Shown here: positions 35,545 to 46,039 of the stretch, in pieces | How positions within the stretch are numbered: position 1 is the first letter of the stretch | How the letters are laid out: each line of letters starts with the position of its first letter | Origin: Saccopteryx bilineata | Taxonomy: Eukaryota > Chordata > Mammalia > Chiroptera > Emballonuridae | Length of the DNA: 64,000 nt | NCBI RefSeq assembly: GCF_036850765.1 | Contig: NC_089493.1 | Span: 298,212,349 to 298,276,348 of the forward strand | Direction of reading: 5' to 3' | Translations under genes and position numbers: made by a program | Notes under the pieces: generated by a model | What the model saw: only the letters and a program-made list of their open reading frames with translations | What the model was told of the DNA's origin: nothing | The model's database searches: none

Positions 35545-35920
35545 GCCCTGGCCGGTTGGCTCAGTGGTAGAGCATTGGCCTGGCATGCAGGAGTCCCAGT
35601 TCGATTCCCGGCCAGGGCACACAGGAGAAGCGCCCATCTGCTTCTCCGCTCCTCCCCCTCTCCTTCCTCTCTCTCTCTCTCTTCCCCTCCACAGCCAAGG
35701 CTCCATTGGAGCAAAGTTGGCCCAGGCGCTGAGGATGGTTCTGTGGCCTCTGCCTCAGGCGCTAGAGTGGCTCTAGATGCAATAGAGCAACGCCCCAGAT
35801 GGGCAGAGCATCACCCCCTGGTGTGCATGCCGGGTGGATCCTGGTCGGGCACATGCGGGAGTCTGTCTGACTGCCTCCCCATTTCCAACTTCGGAAAAAT
35901 GCAACAACAACAACAAAAAA
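35545..35920 (+). mobile_element. tRNA-derived bat SINE (CCCTGGCCGG type)
   Basis: Complete copy starting GCCCTGGCCGGTTGGCTCAG and ending in CAACTTCGGAAAAATGCAAC plus a (CAA)n tail. A short GCTGCA flank occurs on both sides. It sits 20 bp after the preceding SINE in the same orientation. Confidence 0.92.
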
Positions 35921-35929
35921 GCTGCAAAA

Positions 35930-37224
35930 AGTAAGGCCACGCACGGTGACAGTTGTGACCGCTTGCTGGGCTTAGATGGGGTTTGGAGAAAAGTAAAGGA
36001 ACGCTGGCTTCTCCCTGCTGACGACAAAAGACGACAGCCAGCCCGCACTTAAAAGACGAGTAACTATGTTTTGGAAGTGAGGGTTAACGGGAACATTATT
36101 CGATAGTAATGATTACAAACTACTAGGAGGTTGAACCACATGAAATTGCTGGTATTTGAAACAGAACGCTGACCCGCAAGTCAAACGCCCTCCGAGGCCT
36201 CCGCTTGGGGATCGTTTTGCTCACTGATGTCTTGGCCAAGCTCGCATGGTTTTCGCTCGCCCCACGCGAACGGGGTGCGTGCTGTGGCCCCGCTGCGGGA
36301 CCTGGCCAGCGTCCCTGAGACACTCGCACCGCCCCTCGCCAGCCAGGCACCGCTCCGTGTGCTGGACTCACTCCATCCCCCCAACTGCCCGGGGAGAGGC
36401 AGGCGCTGTTGTTACCATTCTCATCCTACAGCGGCGGAAACTGAGGCACAGAGTCTCCACTGGGTTTGAGCCCAGACGCTCCGGCCCCAGGGCCGTGGGC
36501 CCGTTCATCTCTCTCTCCACGGCGCCCCCACCCCGCCCTCCATGGCCCAGCTGCCTCTGAAGGGGCCGGTGGTCCCAGGGAAGAAACGGGCTCATTGAAT
36601 CCTCCCTGAAAGCTAATCCAGCCATTTACTCCCAATTTGGAGTGGATGCTGTCATCTCTCAGATTTCAAAGAAGATGAATGCATGGGTCAAACTGAATTA
36701 AAAATTTTAATTGAATAAGACTGCACCAGACAGCTTGATGGAAGACGAGGACCCAACAAAGGGAGAGGAGAAATGAGCGGTCCGGTCCGAGGGCCGGGGT
36801 GCTGTGGAGAGCGGTCTGGACCCGTCTGGCCTCTTCTCCTGGGCAGGAAAACCAGTTATGCCAATTAAGGGTGAGACGGCCCCGGGCTCTCTGTGGGGAA
36901 GTCTGTTCCCAGGCAGGTACCAGATGACATGTCTGCCCACTGCCCTATTCCTCCCTGCCTCCCAACACTGAGGCCCTGCAAGCCAGGGACCTGGTCTCAA
37001 ACCTCAGGTGACCTCTGTGCCCTGCCCACAGAGGAGCCCTTGCCAAAGAGATATTGAGAGGGAGAGGGAGAAAGAGAGACAGAGAGAACGAGAGACGTCA
37101 GACCAGCGGCTCCCAGGGAGACCTAGCCTACAGACTTGTTTAATTTGCACAGTAGTTTGTTTTCTTATTAGGAGGTTTTCCCTTTTGAGATCCATATTGG
37201 CAGTTTCTCTCTTTTTTTTTTTAA
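35930..37224. other. Intergenic sequence, no gene
   Basis: GC-rich patch at 36170-36560 with a MIR-like core (GCGGCGGAAACTGAGGCACA). Open frames on both strands overlap each other and show no domain. No gene is recognised. Confidence 0.45.
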
Positions 37225-37370
37225 TTATTTTTTTTATTCATTTTAGAGGAGAGAGAGAGAGAGAGAAGGGGGGGAAACGAGAGAGAGAGACGGGGGAGGA
37301 GCAGGAAGCATCAACTCGTGTATGTGCCTTGACCAGGCAAGCCCAGGGTTTTGAACCGGCGACCTCAGGG
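37225..37370 (-). mobile_element. Short bat SINE, head-truncated, minus strand
   Basis: ATTCATTTTAGAGGAGAGAG, GCAGGAAGCATCAACTCGTG, CCTTGACCAGGCAAGCCCAG and CCGGCGACCTCAGG match the reverse complement of the short SINE family. The tRNA-head part that should follow is absent. Confidence 0.85.
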
Positions 37371-37412
37371 CAGCTTCTCTTTAAACACTGCCACTCCAAA
37401 GTTGGTCCACAA

Positions 37413-37726
37413 CCTGACCAGGCGGTGGCGCAGTGGATAGAGCGTCGGACTGGGATGCGGAAGGACCCAGGTTCAAGACTTCAGGGTCACCAGCTTGAGC
37501 GCGGGCTCATCTGGTTTGAGCAAAAGCTCACCAGCTTGGACCCAAGGTCGCTGGCTCGAACAAGGGGTTACTCACTCTGCTGTAGCCCCCGGTCAAGGCA
37601 CATATGAGAAAGCAATCAATGAACAACTAAGGTGTTGCAACGCGCAATGAAAAACTAATGATTGAGGCTTCTCATATCTCCATTCCTGTCTGTCCCTGTC
37701 TATCCCTCTCTCTGACTCTCTTTCTC

Positions 37727-37766
<40 letters not shown>
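37413..37766 (+). mobile_element. Long tRNA-derived bat SINE (CCTGACCAGGCGG type)
   Basis: Head CCTGACCAGGCGGTGGCGCA, GATAGAGCGTCGGACTGGGA, internal TTGAGC/CTCATCTGG and CACCAGCTTGG repeats, the AAAGCAATCAATGAACAACT block, CT-rich stretch and a pure A tail of over 30 bases. The long tail and low divergence suggest a recent insertion. Confidence 0.95.
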
Positions 37767-37769
<3 letters not shown>

Positions 37770-37870
37770 GGTCCACAGAGCATGTATGGGAGTTGATGCT
37801 TCCTGCTTCTCCCCTCCCCAAAATGAGTAAATTTTTAAAAAAACACTTTTTTAAATACCCAGATACAACA

Positions 37871-38189
37871 CCTGACCAGGCGGTGGTGCAGTGAATAGAG
37901 CATCGGACTGGGATGCAGAGGACCCAGGTTCGAGACCCCAAGGTCGCCAGCTTGAGCACGGGCTCATCTGATTTGAGCAAAGCTCACCAGCTTGAACTGA
38001 AGGTCGCTGGCTTGAGCAAGGGGTCACTCGCTCTGCTGTAGCCCTCCTGGGTCAAGGCACATATGAGAAAGCAATCAATGAACAACGAAGGTGTTGCAAC
38101 GAAGAACTGATGCTTGTCATTTCTCTCCTTTTCTATCTGTCTGCCCTTATCTGTCCCTCTCTCTGTCTCTGTCACAAAAAATATATATA
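37871..38189 (+). mobile_element. Long tRNA-derived bat SINE (CCTGACCAGGCGG type)
   Basis: Same order of blocks as the neighbouring copy. TACCCAGAT flanks both sides, as a target duplication. The tail is CACAAAAAATATATATA. Confidence 0.93.
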
Positions 38190-38325
38190 TACCCAGATCC
38201 TTGGGCCACACCCCACACCTTTATTTGGAATCTGTGGGTGTGGGACTCTGGCATTAGCCTTTCTACGAGCTCCCAGGTGATTCCACTGGGCGGCCCAGGT
38301 CAAGAACCAATAGGTTAAAGTCAGT
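38190..38325 (+). repeat. Possible hAT-Charlie-type DNA fossil
   Basis: TTGGGCCACACCCCACACCT, TGGAATCTGTGGGTGTGGGA, GAGCTCCCAGGTGATTCCAC and CAAGAACCAATAGG resemble an old non-autonomous hAT of the MER type. Family not certain. Confidence 0.4.
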
Positions 38326-38399
38326 AGCTCTGGCCACCCCTGGGCTTCCTCTTTCCCCACGGCGCCCAGCCGCTGGGTCTGAGAAGCTATTCCTTCACC

Positions 38400-38500
38400 T
38401 CGCCTGGCATGGGGGCCACGATGCAGTGGGTGGAATGTGATCTATTGAATGGGACGCTTGAAGCCATGTCAACACAATAAATTAAAAATAAAAAAAAGAA
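38400..38500 (+). repeat. Retroposon-like 3' end motif, copy 2
   Basis: GGGACGCTTGAAGCCATGTC followed by AACACAATAAATTAAAAATA and an A tail. It shares its last ~40 bases with the copy ending near 18660. Upstream identity beyond CACGATGCAGTGGGTGG is unclear. Confidence 0.45.
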
Positions 38501-39535
38501 ATACATTTAACAAAAACATTTCATTTAGTTGCTAGTAACAGAGACTCAGCTTAGGAGGGTTTAACAGAACAGTTTCATTTCTCTCTCCTCCCACAAGCAG
38601 CCAGAGCCAGGCAGCGAGATCGATTTGAGTAGGTCCGCTCGTTATCGAGAGCCCAACCTCTTCCTGTCTACTCGTCCGCATTCCTCAGCATGCGGCTTCC
38701 ATTTTCAAGGTAACCCCACGGTCCAACATGATCGCTAGAGCTCCCGGTCACCGTGTCTGTGTCATAGACACAGGACAGGGCCAGGGCAGAGAAAGAAGCT
38801 GGCTCTTGTCTTACAGAATATTCTTTACTTCCGTCACATTGCCCAGAAATTGGTCACAGGAACAAACCGTGTCGCAAAGAGAGGCTGGGAAAGGTAGCGT
38901 CTCAGGCATCACCCAGAGCTGATACCAAGAAAGGGGCAAATGCTGTGGACTCAGAACCACAAGAGGGGAGGAAGTGAGCGGGTTGGCAGGGAGAGCTGCT
39001 TCCAGGCAGACGGAGTGGCAGGCACAAAGGTTCCAGGAAGAGAGGGAGGTCGGTGCGTCCTCAGAACTGAAAGGCGGCTGAAGAGGCTGGAGCCCAGGGA
39101 CCAGGAGGAGACGAGAGACAGGAAGAGAAGGACCCGTCCTTCACGCACACCAGCAAGCCCGGCTGCCTACCGCCCGCTCCGGTCAAACCATGGCGCGAAA
39201 CAGACCCGTGTTCCTGTGCCAACTTCACTTCTCACTCAGGGAGAGCCCTGGGGGGGAAGTCTTCCAACTGGTCTGAGCCACTGTTTCTTTACCTATAACA
39301 GAGGCAGGAAGTGGAAAGAACCTATAGATTTATTATGTGAATTAAATACATAGATAAAATAGATAACTCACGTAAGAAAGTTAGTAGAGCGCCCAACACC
39401 TATTAGGACACATTATTATTTATTAATTACATCCTTGGCCAAAAAGATTCATGCAATTGTGACATAGTCAACAGTCAAGAGTTCTATCCCCAGCTTTGAA
39501 CAAAGCACCTGGCACACAGCAGTGCTCAAAAAATG
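38501..39535. other. Intergenic sequence, no gene
   Basis: Unique-looking sequence; a few short open frames (for example 38940-39353) have no recognisable product. No gene is called. Confidence 0.4.
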
Positions 39536-39902
39536 GTTGGCCTTTGGGTGGTTGGCTCAGCGGTAGAGTGTCGGCCCGGCATGTGGATGTCCTGGGTTCA
39601 ATTCCCAGTCAGGGCACACAGGAGAAGTGCCCAACTGCTTCTCCACCCTTTCCCCTCTCCCTTCTCTATCTCTACTCTCTCTTCCTCTCCCACAGCCATG
39701 GCTCAGCTGGAGCAAGTTGGCCCCGGGCACTGAGGACGGTTCCATTGACCTCCCCCTCAGGCACTAAAATAGTTCAGTTGCCGAGCAACCAAGCAACAGC
39801 CCCAGATGGGCAGAGCAACGCCCCATAGGGGGCTTGCTGAGTGGATCCCAGTCGGGGTGCATATGAGAGTCTGTCTCTCTGCCTCCCCGCTTCTCTCATA
39901 AG
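39536..39902 (+). mobile_element. tRNA-derived bat SINE (older CCCTGGCC-related subfamily), plus strand
   Basis: GGTTGGCTCAGCGGTAGAGT head, B-box-like GGTTCAATTCCC, CATGGCTCAGCTGGAGCAAG and a short CT-rich end. It shares the GATGTCCTGGG head and GAGCAAC middle with the copy at 5854. Confidence 0.88.
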
Positions 39903-39903
39903 A

Positions 39904-40273
39904 TTTTTTTTTTTTGTATTTTTCTGAAGCTGGAAACGGGGAGAGACAGTCAGACAGACTCCTGCATGCGCCCGACCGGGATCCACCCGGCACGCCCACC
40001 AGGGGCGATGCTCTGCCCCTCCGGGGCGTCACTCTGCCGCGACCAGAGCCACTCTAGCACCTGGGGCAGAGGCCAAGGAGCCATCCCCAGCGCCCGGGCC
40101 ATCTTTGCTCCAATGGAGCCTTGGCTGCGGGAGGGGAAGAGAGAGACAGAGAGGAAGGAGGGGGGGTGGAGAAGCAAATGGGCACTTCTCCTATGTGCCC
40201 TGGCCGGGAATCGAACCCGGCTCCCCCGCACGCCAGGCTGACGCTCTACCGCTGAGCCAACTGGCCAGGGCCT
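39904..40273 (-). mobile_element. tRNA-derived bat SINE (CCCTGGCCGG type), minus strand, tail-to-tail with the previous one
   Basis: Poly-T, GAAGCTGGAAACGGGGAGAG, GCCCACCAGGGGCGATGC, CCAATGGAGCCTTGGCTGCG and the head ending GCCAACTGGCCAGGGCC. It lies directly against the 3' end of the plus-strand SINE, so the pair forms an imperfect inverted repeat. Confidence 0.93.
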
Positions 40274-40789
40274 AGAAATTTTTTTTTTTTTAATTGTAGC
40301 TGTTCCGATTGTAACTGTTGCCAAGGGCAGTAGACAATTTGCGGGAATTCCTTCCAGCCTCTTTCTTGACTCCTTCCCGCATGCCACCCACCACAGATCT
40401 ACCCAGTCTTCAAATCACTGTCTCAATAGCAAAAGAAACAAGGACACCAGGGTGGGACACGCAACCCCCAGGGATCTAAACCCCCCCGCCCCCAGGTGCC
40501 TGGCTAGGTCTCTGAACAGTCTGTTTTGCTCAGGCTCTGAATCTGCTCAGCTCCGATGCAGGAATGATTCTCGAGTTGGGCTTGAACAAAACCCACACTC
40601 AGACCTCCAGGAACCATCACCATGTGAATCCTCATCGATTTTCTAAGCCTATTTCTATTGTTCCTCTGCCTGTTGAGGGCTGCATATCATTTGGGGCTGT
40701 GTTCCTTTCATAAACAAGCAGCTATGTAGGTAAATAACGGGAAGAGCTCGCAGGTATTAAGTGCTGTTACTTAGTAACAGGGCTGTCCC

Positions 40790-40930
40790 CTGTGGAACTT
40801 CGCCTCCATTGTTTTATTCGGGCGGCACTGCAGCCCGAGGTGGCTGGGAGGCGAATGGTCCCCATTCCACCCACGGAGGAGGAGGCCCAGGCTCAGAGAG
40901 GTGAGGTCACTTCCCCCACAAAGAGGCGGA
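40790..40930 (-). repeat. MIR-like fragment
   Basis: ATTCCACCCACGGAGGAGGA and CAGGCTCAGAGAGGTGAGGT resemble a MIR core in one of its usual orders. Orientation uncertain. Confidence 0.4.
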
Positions 40931-40939
40931 GTCAGTGCT

Positions 40940-41605
40940 GCCTGTGGACAACAGTCTGACAGCTCCTCAAAAAGTTCAACATGGATGCCGGGTGGGTCCC
41001 GGTCGGGCGCATGTGGGAGTCTGTCTGACTGTCTCTCCCCGTTTCCAGCTTCAGAAAAATACAAAAAAAAAAAAAAAAAAAAAAGTTCAACATGGAGTTG
41101 GCATGCGACCCAGCAATGCCACTCTTACGTGTAGACCCAACAGAAACGAAGGCATCTGTCCACACCAAGCACATGGACACGCGTGTCCACGGCAGCGCTA
41201 GTCACGATAATCACAACGTGGGGAGAACCCAGGTGTCCATCACCCGATGAATGGATCAGCCAGACGCGACACAGCCGCACGGAGAATGGAGCGCTGGTGC
41301 CCGCTGCCACGGGGACACACCTTGTGAAGACATCGTGTTCCGTCCAGAAAGCCGGACATGGAAGGTCTTGTGTCACATGGTGCCACTGATATGAAACGTC
41401 CAGGAGAGTCAAATCCTCCAAGACAAAGAGCAGCCTGGTGGCCCCGGGCGGGGTTTAGAGGAAACGGGAAGTGACTTCAAATGAAGACAAGGTCTCTTCA
41501 TGGGATGATAAAAATATCCCGGAATGAGATAGTGATCATGGTTGCCCAACTCCACGAAGGCACTAAAATCGACAGGATTGTTTAAAATCACGAATTTTAT
41601 GTTCA
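40940..41605 (+). mobile_element. L1 3' part, interrupted by a truncated SINE
   Basis: ACAGCTCCTCAAAAAGTTCA before the SINE and GCGACCCAGCAATGCCACTC, GTGTCCATCACCCGATGAAT and GAAACGTCCAGGAGAGTCAA after it are the ORF2 end and 3' UTR of an L1. Many CpG sites are retained, which suggests moderate age. No open ORF2 remains. Confidence 0.8.
40985..41080 (+). mobile_element. 5'-truncated tRNA-derived bat SINE inside L1
   Basis: Only the last ~100 bases of the CCCTGGCCGG-type SINE are present: TGCCGGGTGGGTCCCGGTCG through TTCCAGCTTCAGAAAAATAC and an A tail. AAAAAGTTCAACATGGA flanks it on both sides, overlapping the A tail on the right, so it inserted already truncated. Confidence 0.92.
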
Positions 41606-42310
41606 AGGTATTCTCTCTCTTTTTTTTTTTTTTTTAAAGAATAGGGATTTGACCTCCAGTCTGGTAGCCAAGCACCCGGAGAAGGTGGCCCAGCTCCAGG
41701 AGGTCCTTCCAAGCTAATGGGTCACAACCTTCCAGATCCAGTGGCTCCTTTTTCTGTAATAAAACTGTGTGTCATCCCGCATTACTCTCCTAAAGGGAAA
41801 CTCAAGGACACTGTACATGCAATATTTGTGAAATCAATGTAATAACCTGATTCTGATATAAAGAAAAACATTTAAGGGACAGCCATAATAAAAACACATA
41901 AACACCCAGGCATCGCCACCCAGAAGACATCCGGATGATGTAGCCAGACTTAAAAGCTTTTATGAAGCCACAGCCACCAACACTGGCAGGCTGATGGTCC
42001 CACAAATGCCACTGGGCAGGCTTCCACCAGTGATGTGAGTTCCTAAAATAGAGAGGAGCCATGCTTGCTAACTTTCTCAACAACACAAAATACAGTCTTC
42101 CCCGACTATACGTAACAATGCTGTATTGTATAATATATTTGAAAGTTGCTAAGAGACTTTTAATATTCTCACCACACACACACACACACACACACAAAGT
42201 CATAATTATGTGAACTGATGGATGTGCTCACTAATCTTACTTATTGTAACCATTTATATATAGAGAGAGATATGAGAAATTTATATCTATAGCTATAAAG
42301 ATATAGATAT

Positions 42311-42478
42311 CTGACCTGTGGTGGCACAGTGGATCAAGCTTCGACCTGGAACACTGAGGTTGCCAGTTCAAAACCCTGGGCTTGCCCGGTCAAGGCACAT
42401 ATGGGAGTTGATGCTTCCTGCTCCTCCCCCCTTCTCTCTCTATCTCCTCTAAAATGAATAAATAAATAAAAATTGAAA
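42311..42478 (+). mobile_element. Short bat SINE (CTGACCTGTGGTGG type)
   Basis: CTGACCTGTGGTGGCACAGT head, CTTGCCCGGTCAAGGCACAT, GATGCTTCCTGCTCCTCCCC, and CTCTAAAATGAATAAATAAA tail. Confidence 0.92.
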
Positions 42479-42498
42479 AAAAATTAAAAAAAAAAAAA

Positions 42499-42680
42499 GC
42501 CTGACCTGTGGTGGCGCAGTGGATAAAGCGTCAACCTGGAAATGCTGAGGTTGCCGGTTCGAAACCCTGGACTTGCCTGGTCAAGGCACATATGGGAGTT
42601 GATGCTTCCAGCTCCTCCCCCGTCTCTCTCTGTCTCTCTCCTCTCTCTCCCTCTCTTCTTTCTAAAATGAATAAAAATTT
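42499..42680 (+). mobile_element. Short bat SINE (CCTGACCTGTGGTGG type)
   Basis: Same family and orientation as the copy about 20 bases to its left, separated by its A-rich tail. The head is CCTGACCTGTGGTGGCGCAG and the end is TTTCTAAAATGAATAAAAAT. Confidence 0.92.
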
Positions 42681-42777
42681 TTTTAAAAAATTCTCAAAAT
42701 CTAACTTTAAAAAATCTTGTCAAATTCATCTCAATTCTCCCTCCCTCTACACAGTTCCTCCCCCTCCCCGACTTTTT

Positions 42778-42900
42778 GAGATATAATTAATGCAGAACAT
42801 TATGTAAGTGTAAGGTGTACAATGGAATGATTTGGCATATAGGATGATTGTGAAAATTATCATAATAAAAAGGTGAAAATAAATAAAATTATAAAAGGTT
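42778..42900 (+). mobile_element. Possible L1 3' UTR fragment
   Basis: GAGATATAATTAATGCAGAA and AAGGTGTACAATGGAATGAT resemble an L1 3' UTR, in sense orientation. Short and diverged. Confidence 0.5.
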
Positions 42901-43084
42901 AATTGTTGTTTTGGGGTTTTTTTTTTATGGTTAGTTCATTTTTCTCCCGGAGCCCAGTTACTATTTGTGTTCATGTCTTTCTAGAGGAATTCAAGATTAT
43001 CTGCAAGGGATAGTGGTCAGAACCTGCATCGCACAGTGAGTCCCTGTAGATTTCATCGTCCCCAGATGAGATGAGGGTAGCAGA

Positions 43085-43200
43085 ATATTAGGGGCTCTGG
43101 GAGACATCCGAATGCTGCTCTTTATTGGCTGTGCAGCTTCAGGCAAGTTACTAACCTCTCTGAGCCTCTGTCACCACTGCCAGAGGATGGACTTATCCGC
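43085..43200 (+). repeat. MIR-like SINE fragment
   Basis: TTCAGGCAAGTTACTAACCT and CTCTGAGCCTCTGTCACCAC give the MIR core. Confidence 0.65.
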
Positions 43201-43259
43201 AGTGCCCGTTTCTGGGATCGCTGGGAGGAAGAGGGACACATGAACTAGCGGCCGCTGTG

Positions 43260-43449
43260 GTTATTTATTTATTTATTTATTTATTCATTTTTAGAGAGGA
43301 GAGAGAGAGACAGAGAGGAGAGAGACCGAGAGGAGCTGGAAGCATCAACTCCCATATGTGCCTTGACCAGGCAAGCCCAGGGTTTCAAACCGACAACCTC
43401 AGCATTTCCAGGTCAGCGCTTTATCCACTGCACCACCACAGGTCAGGCC
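43260..43449 (-). mobile_element. Short bat SINE (CCTGACCTGTGGTGG type), minus strand
   Basis: (TTTA)n tail, GCTGGAAGCATCAACTCCCA, GGCAAGCCCAGGGTTTCAAA and the head TGCACCACCACAGGTCAGG. CTGTGGTTATTT occurs on both sides as the target duplication. Confidence 0.93.
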
Positions 43450-44049
43450 ACTGTGGTTATTTTATCTTTACTTTCCATCTCAAGCCTGGCTCCTCGGTCT
43501 CCCGTTCTCTCACCCAGGGAACCGACACGGTGTCCTCAGGCTTCTGGTCTGATTCTGCCTGAGCCTCCCTGCACTCTGACCTTAGCTACCCCTCCCCTGC
43601 CCGCCCCATCCCAGTTTTAATATGTAGTTGACCTTTATAACATGTTCAGGACTGGGCTGGACTCTCTACCTGGATTATGTCGTTTAATCTGTGGTATTAT
43701 TGGAACCCATTTCACAGAGGAGGGAACGGAGGCTCAGAGATATTAAAATTATATACCTAGGACGTGGGCTCTCACCTCGGGTGTACTTGATTCCCCAAAG
43801 TTGTAAATTTGGGGAGGGGGAGGCAGTCATCGTAAAAGTTCTCCCAAAATAGGTATTGAGGTGTCTGAATAAAGATTCCACCCCCTCTGGTGTCTAGACA
43901 CAGGCACCACCCAATTGTTTATGCCCACTTGACAGATGTGAAAACCAAGTCCCAAGGGGCGCGCCAGCAGCAGAGACAGACCCCCTTACTCAGACCCCCA
44001 CTTCTCAGGAGCTGGGTGTGAAGCTCACGTCTCTGGACTCTCGGTCCAG

Positions 44050-44849
44050 TGCTCACTCTGCTCCTCTTCCCATTGCCCTTCCCAGCTCACCCCCACCCCC
44101 ACCCGACAGCTGTGCCCCAGGCCTGGGAGAGTGGGGGCAGTGGCATTCTAGATGAGGAAGTAGCAGGTGCCCTCCGTTCCGGCCCCCTTCAGCTCCGTGA
44201 CCTTGGGCCGGTCTCTTCCCATCTCTGGAAGCCCAAATTCCTCATCCCACCCCCAACCCTTTCTCTGTGGTCATCTCAGCAGCCCCCAGGGAGAGTCCCA
44301 CTCCCTTCTCACACCCTGACCCCTTCCCCCTACCCCCCATCCTCAGGAGGCAGAGCTGGAGAAGCAAAGAGCCATCAAATACAAAGAAGCCTGCTCTTTG
44401 AAGCCAAAAGCCGTCGCCCTCTCAAGGACAAAGAGACACAGCTGCGTTCACTTCACAGCCGTAGCTCCGCGGCGCGGAAGAGCCAAACCTGGGGGCGCGC
44501 TGCCACCGTGTGGCCACTGGCGTCCCCTGCGGGCCGCCGGCTGGGGCTCGGGGACCAGGGGCTCCTAAGGAAAGAGAGAGAGGACGGCGAGTCCGCCTTT
44601 CGGGGAAGGGAAGTGGAACCAGGCCTGCGGGCCGCGTGGCGCACCGAGAAGCCTTCACCCTCCAGGTCGTGCCGGCCGCGTCCTTGCTCAGCCCACCACG
44701 CTTGCGGTTTGTCTCCCGCCCCCTGGGTCAGTGCGGCCTCCTTTTCTCGGCCACTGGGTGCCTGGGTCTTTCAGGCGCACCCGCGAGCCCGGCTGGGGTT
44801 CCTTCGCTGCATTATCGTCGTTCAGTTCGTTTCCATGTCCAGGGAAGAA
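44050..44849. other. GC-rich, CpG-containing stretch of uncertain nature
   Basis: 44450-44820 is GC- and CpG-rich (GCTCCGCGGCGCGGAAGAGC, GGGGGCGCGCTGCCACC). It lies on the 5' side of a minus-strand L1, so it could be that element's CpG-rich 5' UTR or an independent small CpG island. Overlapping frames of up to 291 codons exist, but no domain is recognised and no gene is called. Confidence 0.35.
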
Positions 44850-45560
44850 GTCAGGAGTATCTCTCATGTCGCCGTTACTCCGACATCGTCTGTGGCTGGC
44901 GGTTCCTCCCTTTCGGTACTTTGACTGTTTGGGTCCACCCTCTGCTGGCTGGTAGAGAGTTTGCTGAGAAGTCGGATAACAACCTGATGGTTGTTATAGG
45001 TCATGGTCTTCTTCTCCCTAGCTGCCTTGACGATTCTTTCTTTGTCATTGACTTTTGACAGTTTTATTACGATGTGCCTTGGGAGTAGGTCTGTTCGGGT
45101 TGGGGTAACTCAGTATTCTGTTTGCTTCTTGGATTCGAGGATCTAAGTCTTTCCATGGGCTTGGGAAGTTCTCATCCATTACTTGTTTGGATATGTGCTC
45201 CATCCCCTTCTCTCTCTCTTCTTCTGATACTCCCATTATTCCCAGGTTGCTCTTTCTGATGGAGTCAGACGGTTCTTGTAGAGCTCTATCTTTTTTTTTT
45301 CTTTTAATTTGTGAGTCTCTCTCTTCTCTCTGTAGTGTCTCTAACTGCCTGTCTGCGATGTCACTGATTCTCTCCTCTATCTGGCCTGTTCTGTTAGCTA
45401 AACTTGCTACCTCAGTTTTCAATTCATGTGTTGAGTTCTTTGTTTCTGTTTTTAAAGTTTCAATCTCCTAGGTGAGCTTATTAAGTTGCCTATTGGAGTT
45501 TTCTCGCATCTTGTTGAGTGTTTTCAGAACTTCAGTACAAGCAACAGTGAGGATGTTTAA
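44850..45560 (-). mobile_element. L1 5' part with ORF1 remnant, minus strand
   Basis: A minus-strand frame at 45045-45422 reads as part of L1 ORF1 protein. A coiled-coil-like stretch with IEERISDIADRQLE is followed by RKSNLGIMGVSEEEREKG, the start of the RNA-recognition domain, and LDPRIQEANRILS. The frame covers only part of ORF1, and there is no following ORF2, so the copy is incomplete and inactive as seen. Confidence 0.85.
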
Positions 45561-45598
45561 CACACATGATTACACCAGGGCACCTCTAACCTGCTTCT

Positions 45599-46006
45599 TT
45601 TTTTTTCTTTTTCTTTTTTTGTATTTTTCCGAAGCTGGAAACGGGGATAGACAGTCAGACAGACTCCCGCATGCGCCCGACCGGGATCCACTCGGCACGC
45701 CCACCAGGGGGCGATGCTCTGCCCACCAGGGGGCGATGCTCTGCCCACCAGGGGGCGATGCTCAGCCCCGACCAGAGCCACTCTAGCGCCTGGGGCAGAG
45801 GCCAAGGAGCCATCCCCAGCGCCCGGGCCATCCTTGCTCCAATGGAGCCTCGGCTGCGGGAGGGGAAGAGAGAGACAGAGAGGAAGGAGAGGGGGAGGGG
45901 TGGAGAAGCAGATGGGCACTTCTCCTGTGTGCCCTGGCCGGGAATCGAACCCGGGACTTCTGCACGCCAGGCCGACGCTCTACCACTGAGCCAACCGGCC
46001 AGGGCC
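45599..46006 (-). mobile_element. tRNA-derived bat SINE (CCCTGGCCGG type) with a tripled 22-bp internal unit
   Basis: Minus-strand copy bounded by CTAACCTGCTTCT (45586-45598 and 46007-46019). The internal GCCCACCAGGGGGCGATGCT unit occurs three times in tandem (motifs at 45701, 45723, 45745), where other copies have one or two. The tRNA head at the right is near consensus with GGAATCGAACC (B box) and CTACCACTGAGCC (A box). Confidence 0.95.
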
Positions 46007-46039
46007 CTAACCTGCTTCTGATGGAGTCGTTGTTCAGTT

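Noticed and set aside
44049..45058. 291- and 182-codon + strand frames
   Set aside because: GC-rich composition with no domain, overlapping frames on both strands, and partly over L1-related sequence. Kept only as a CpG-rich block of uncertain nature.
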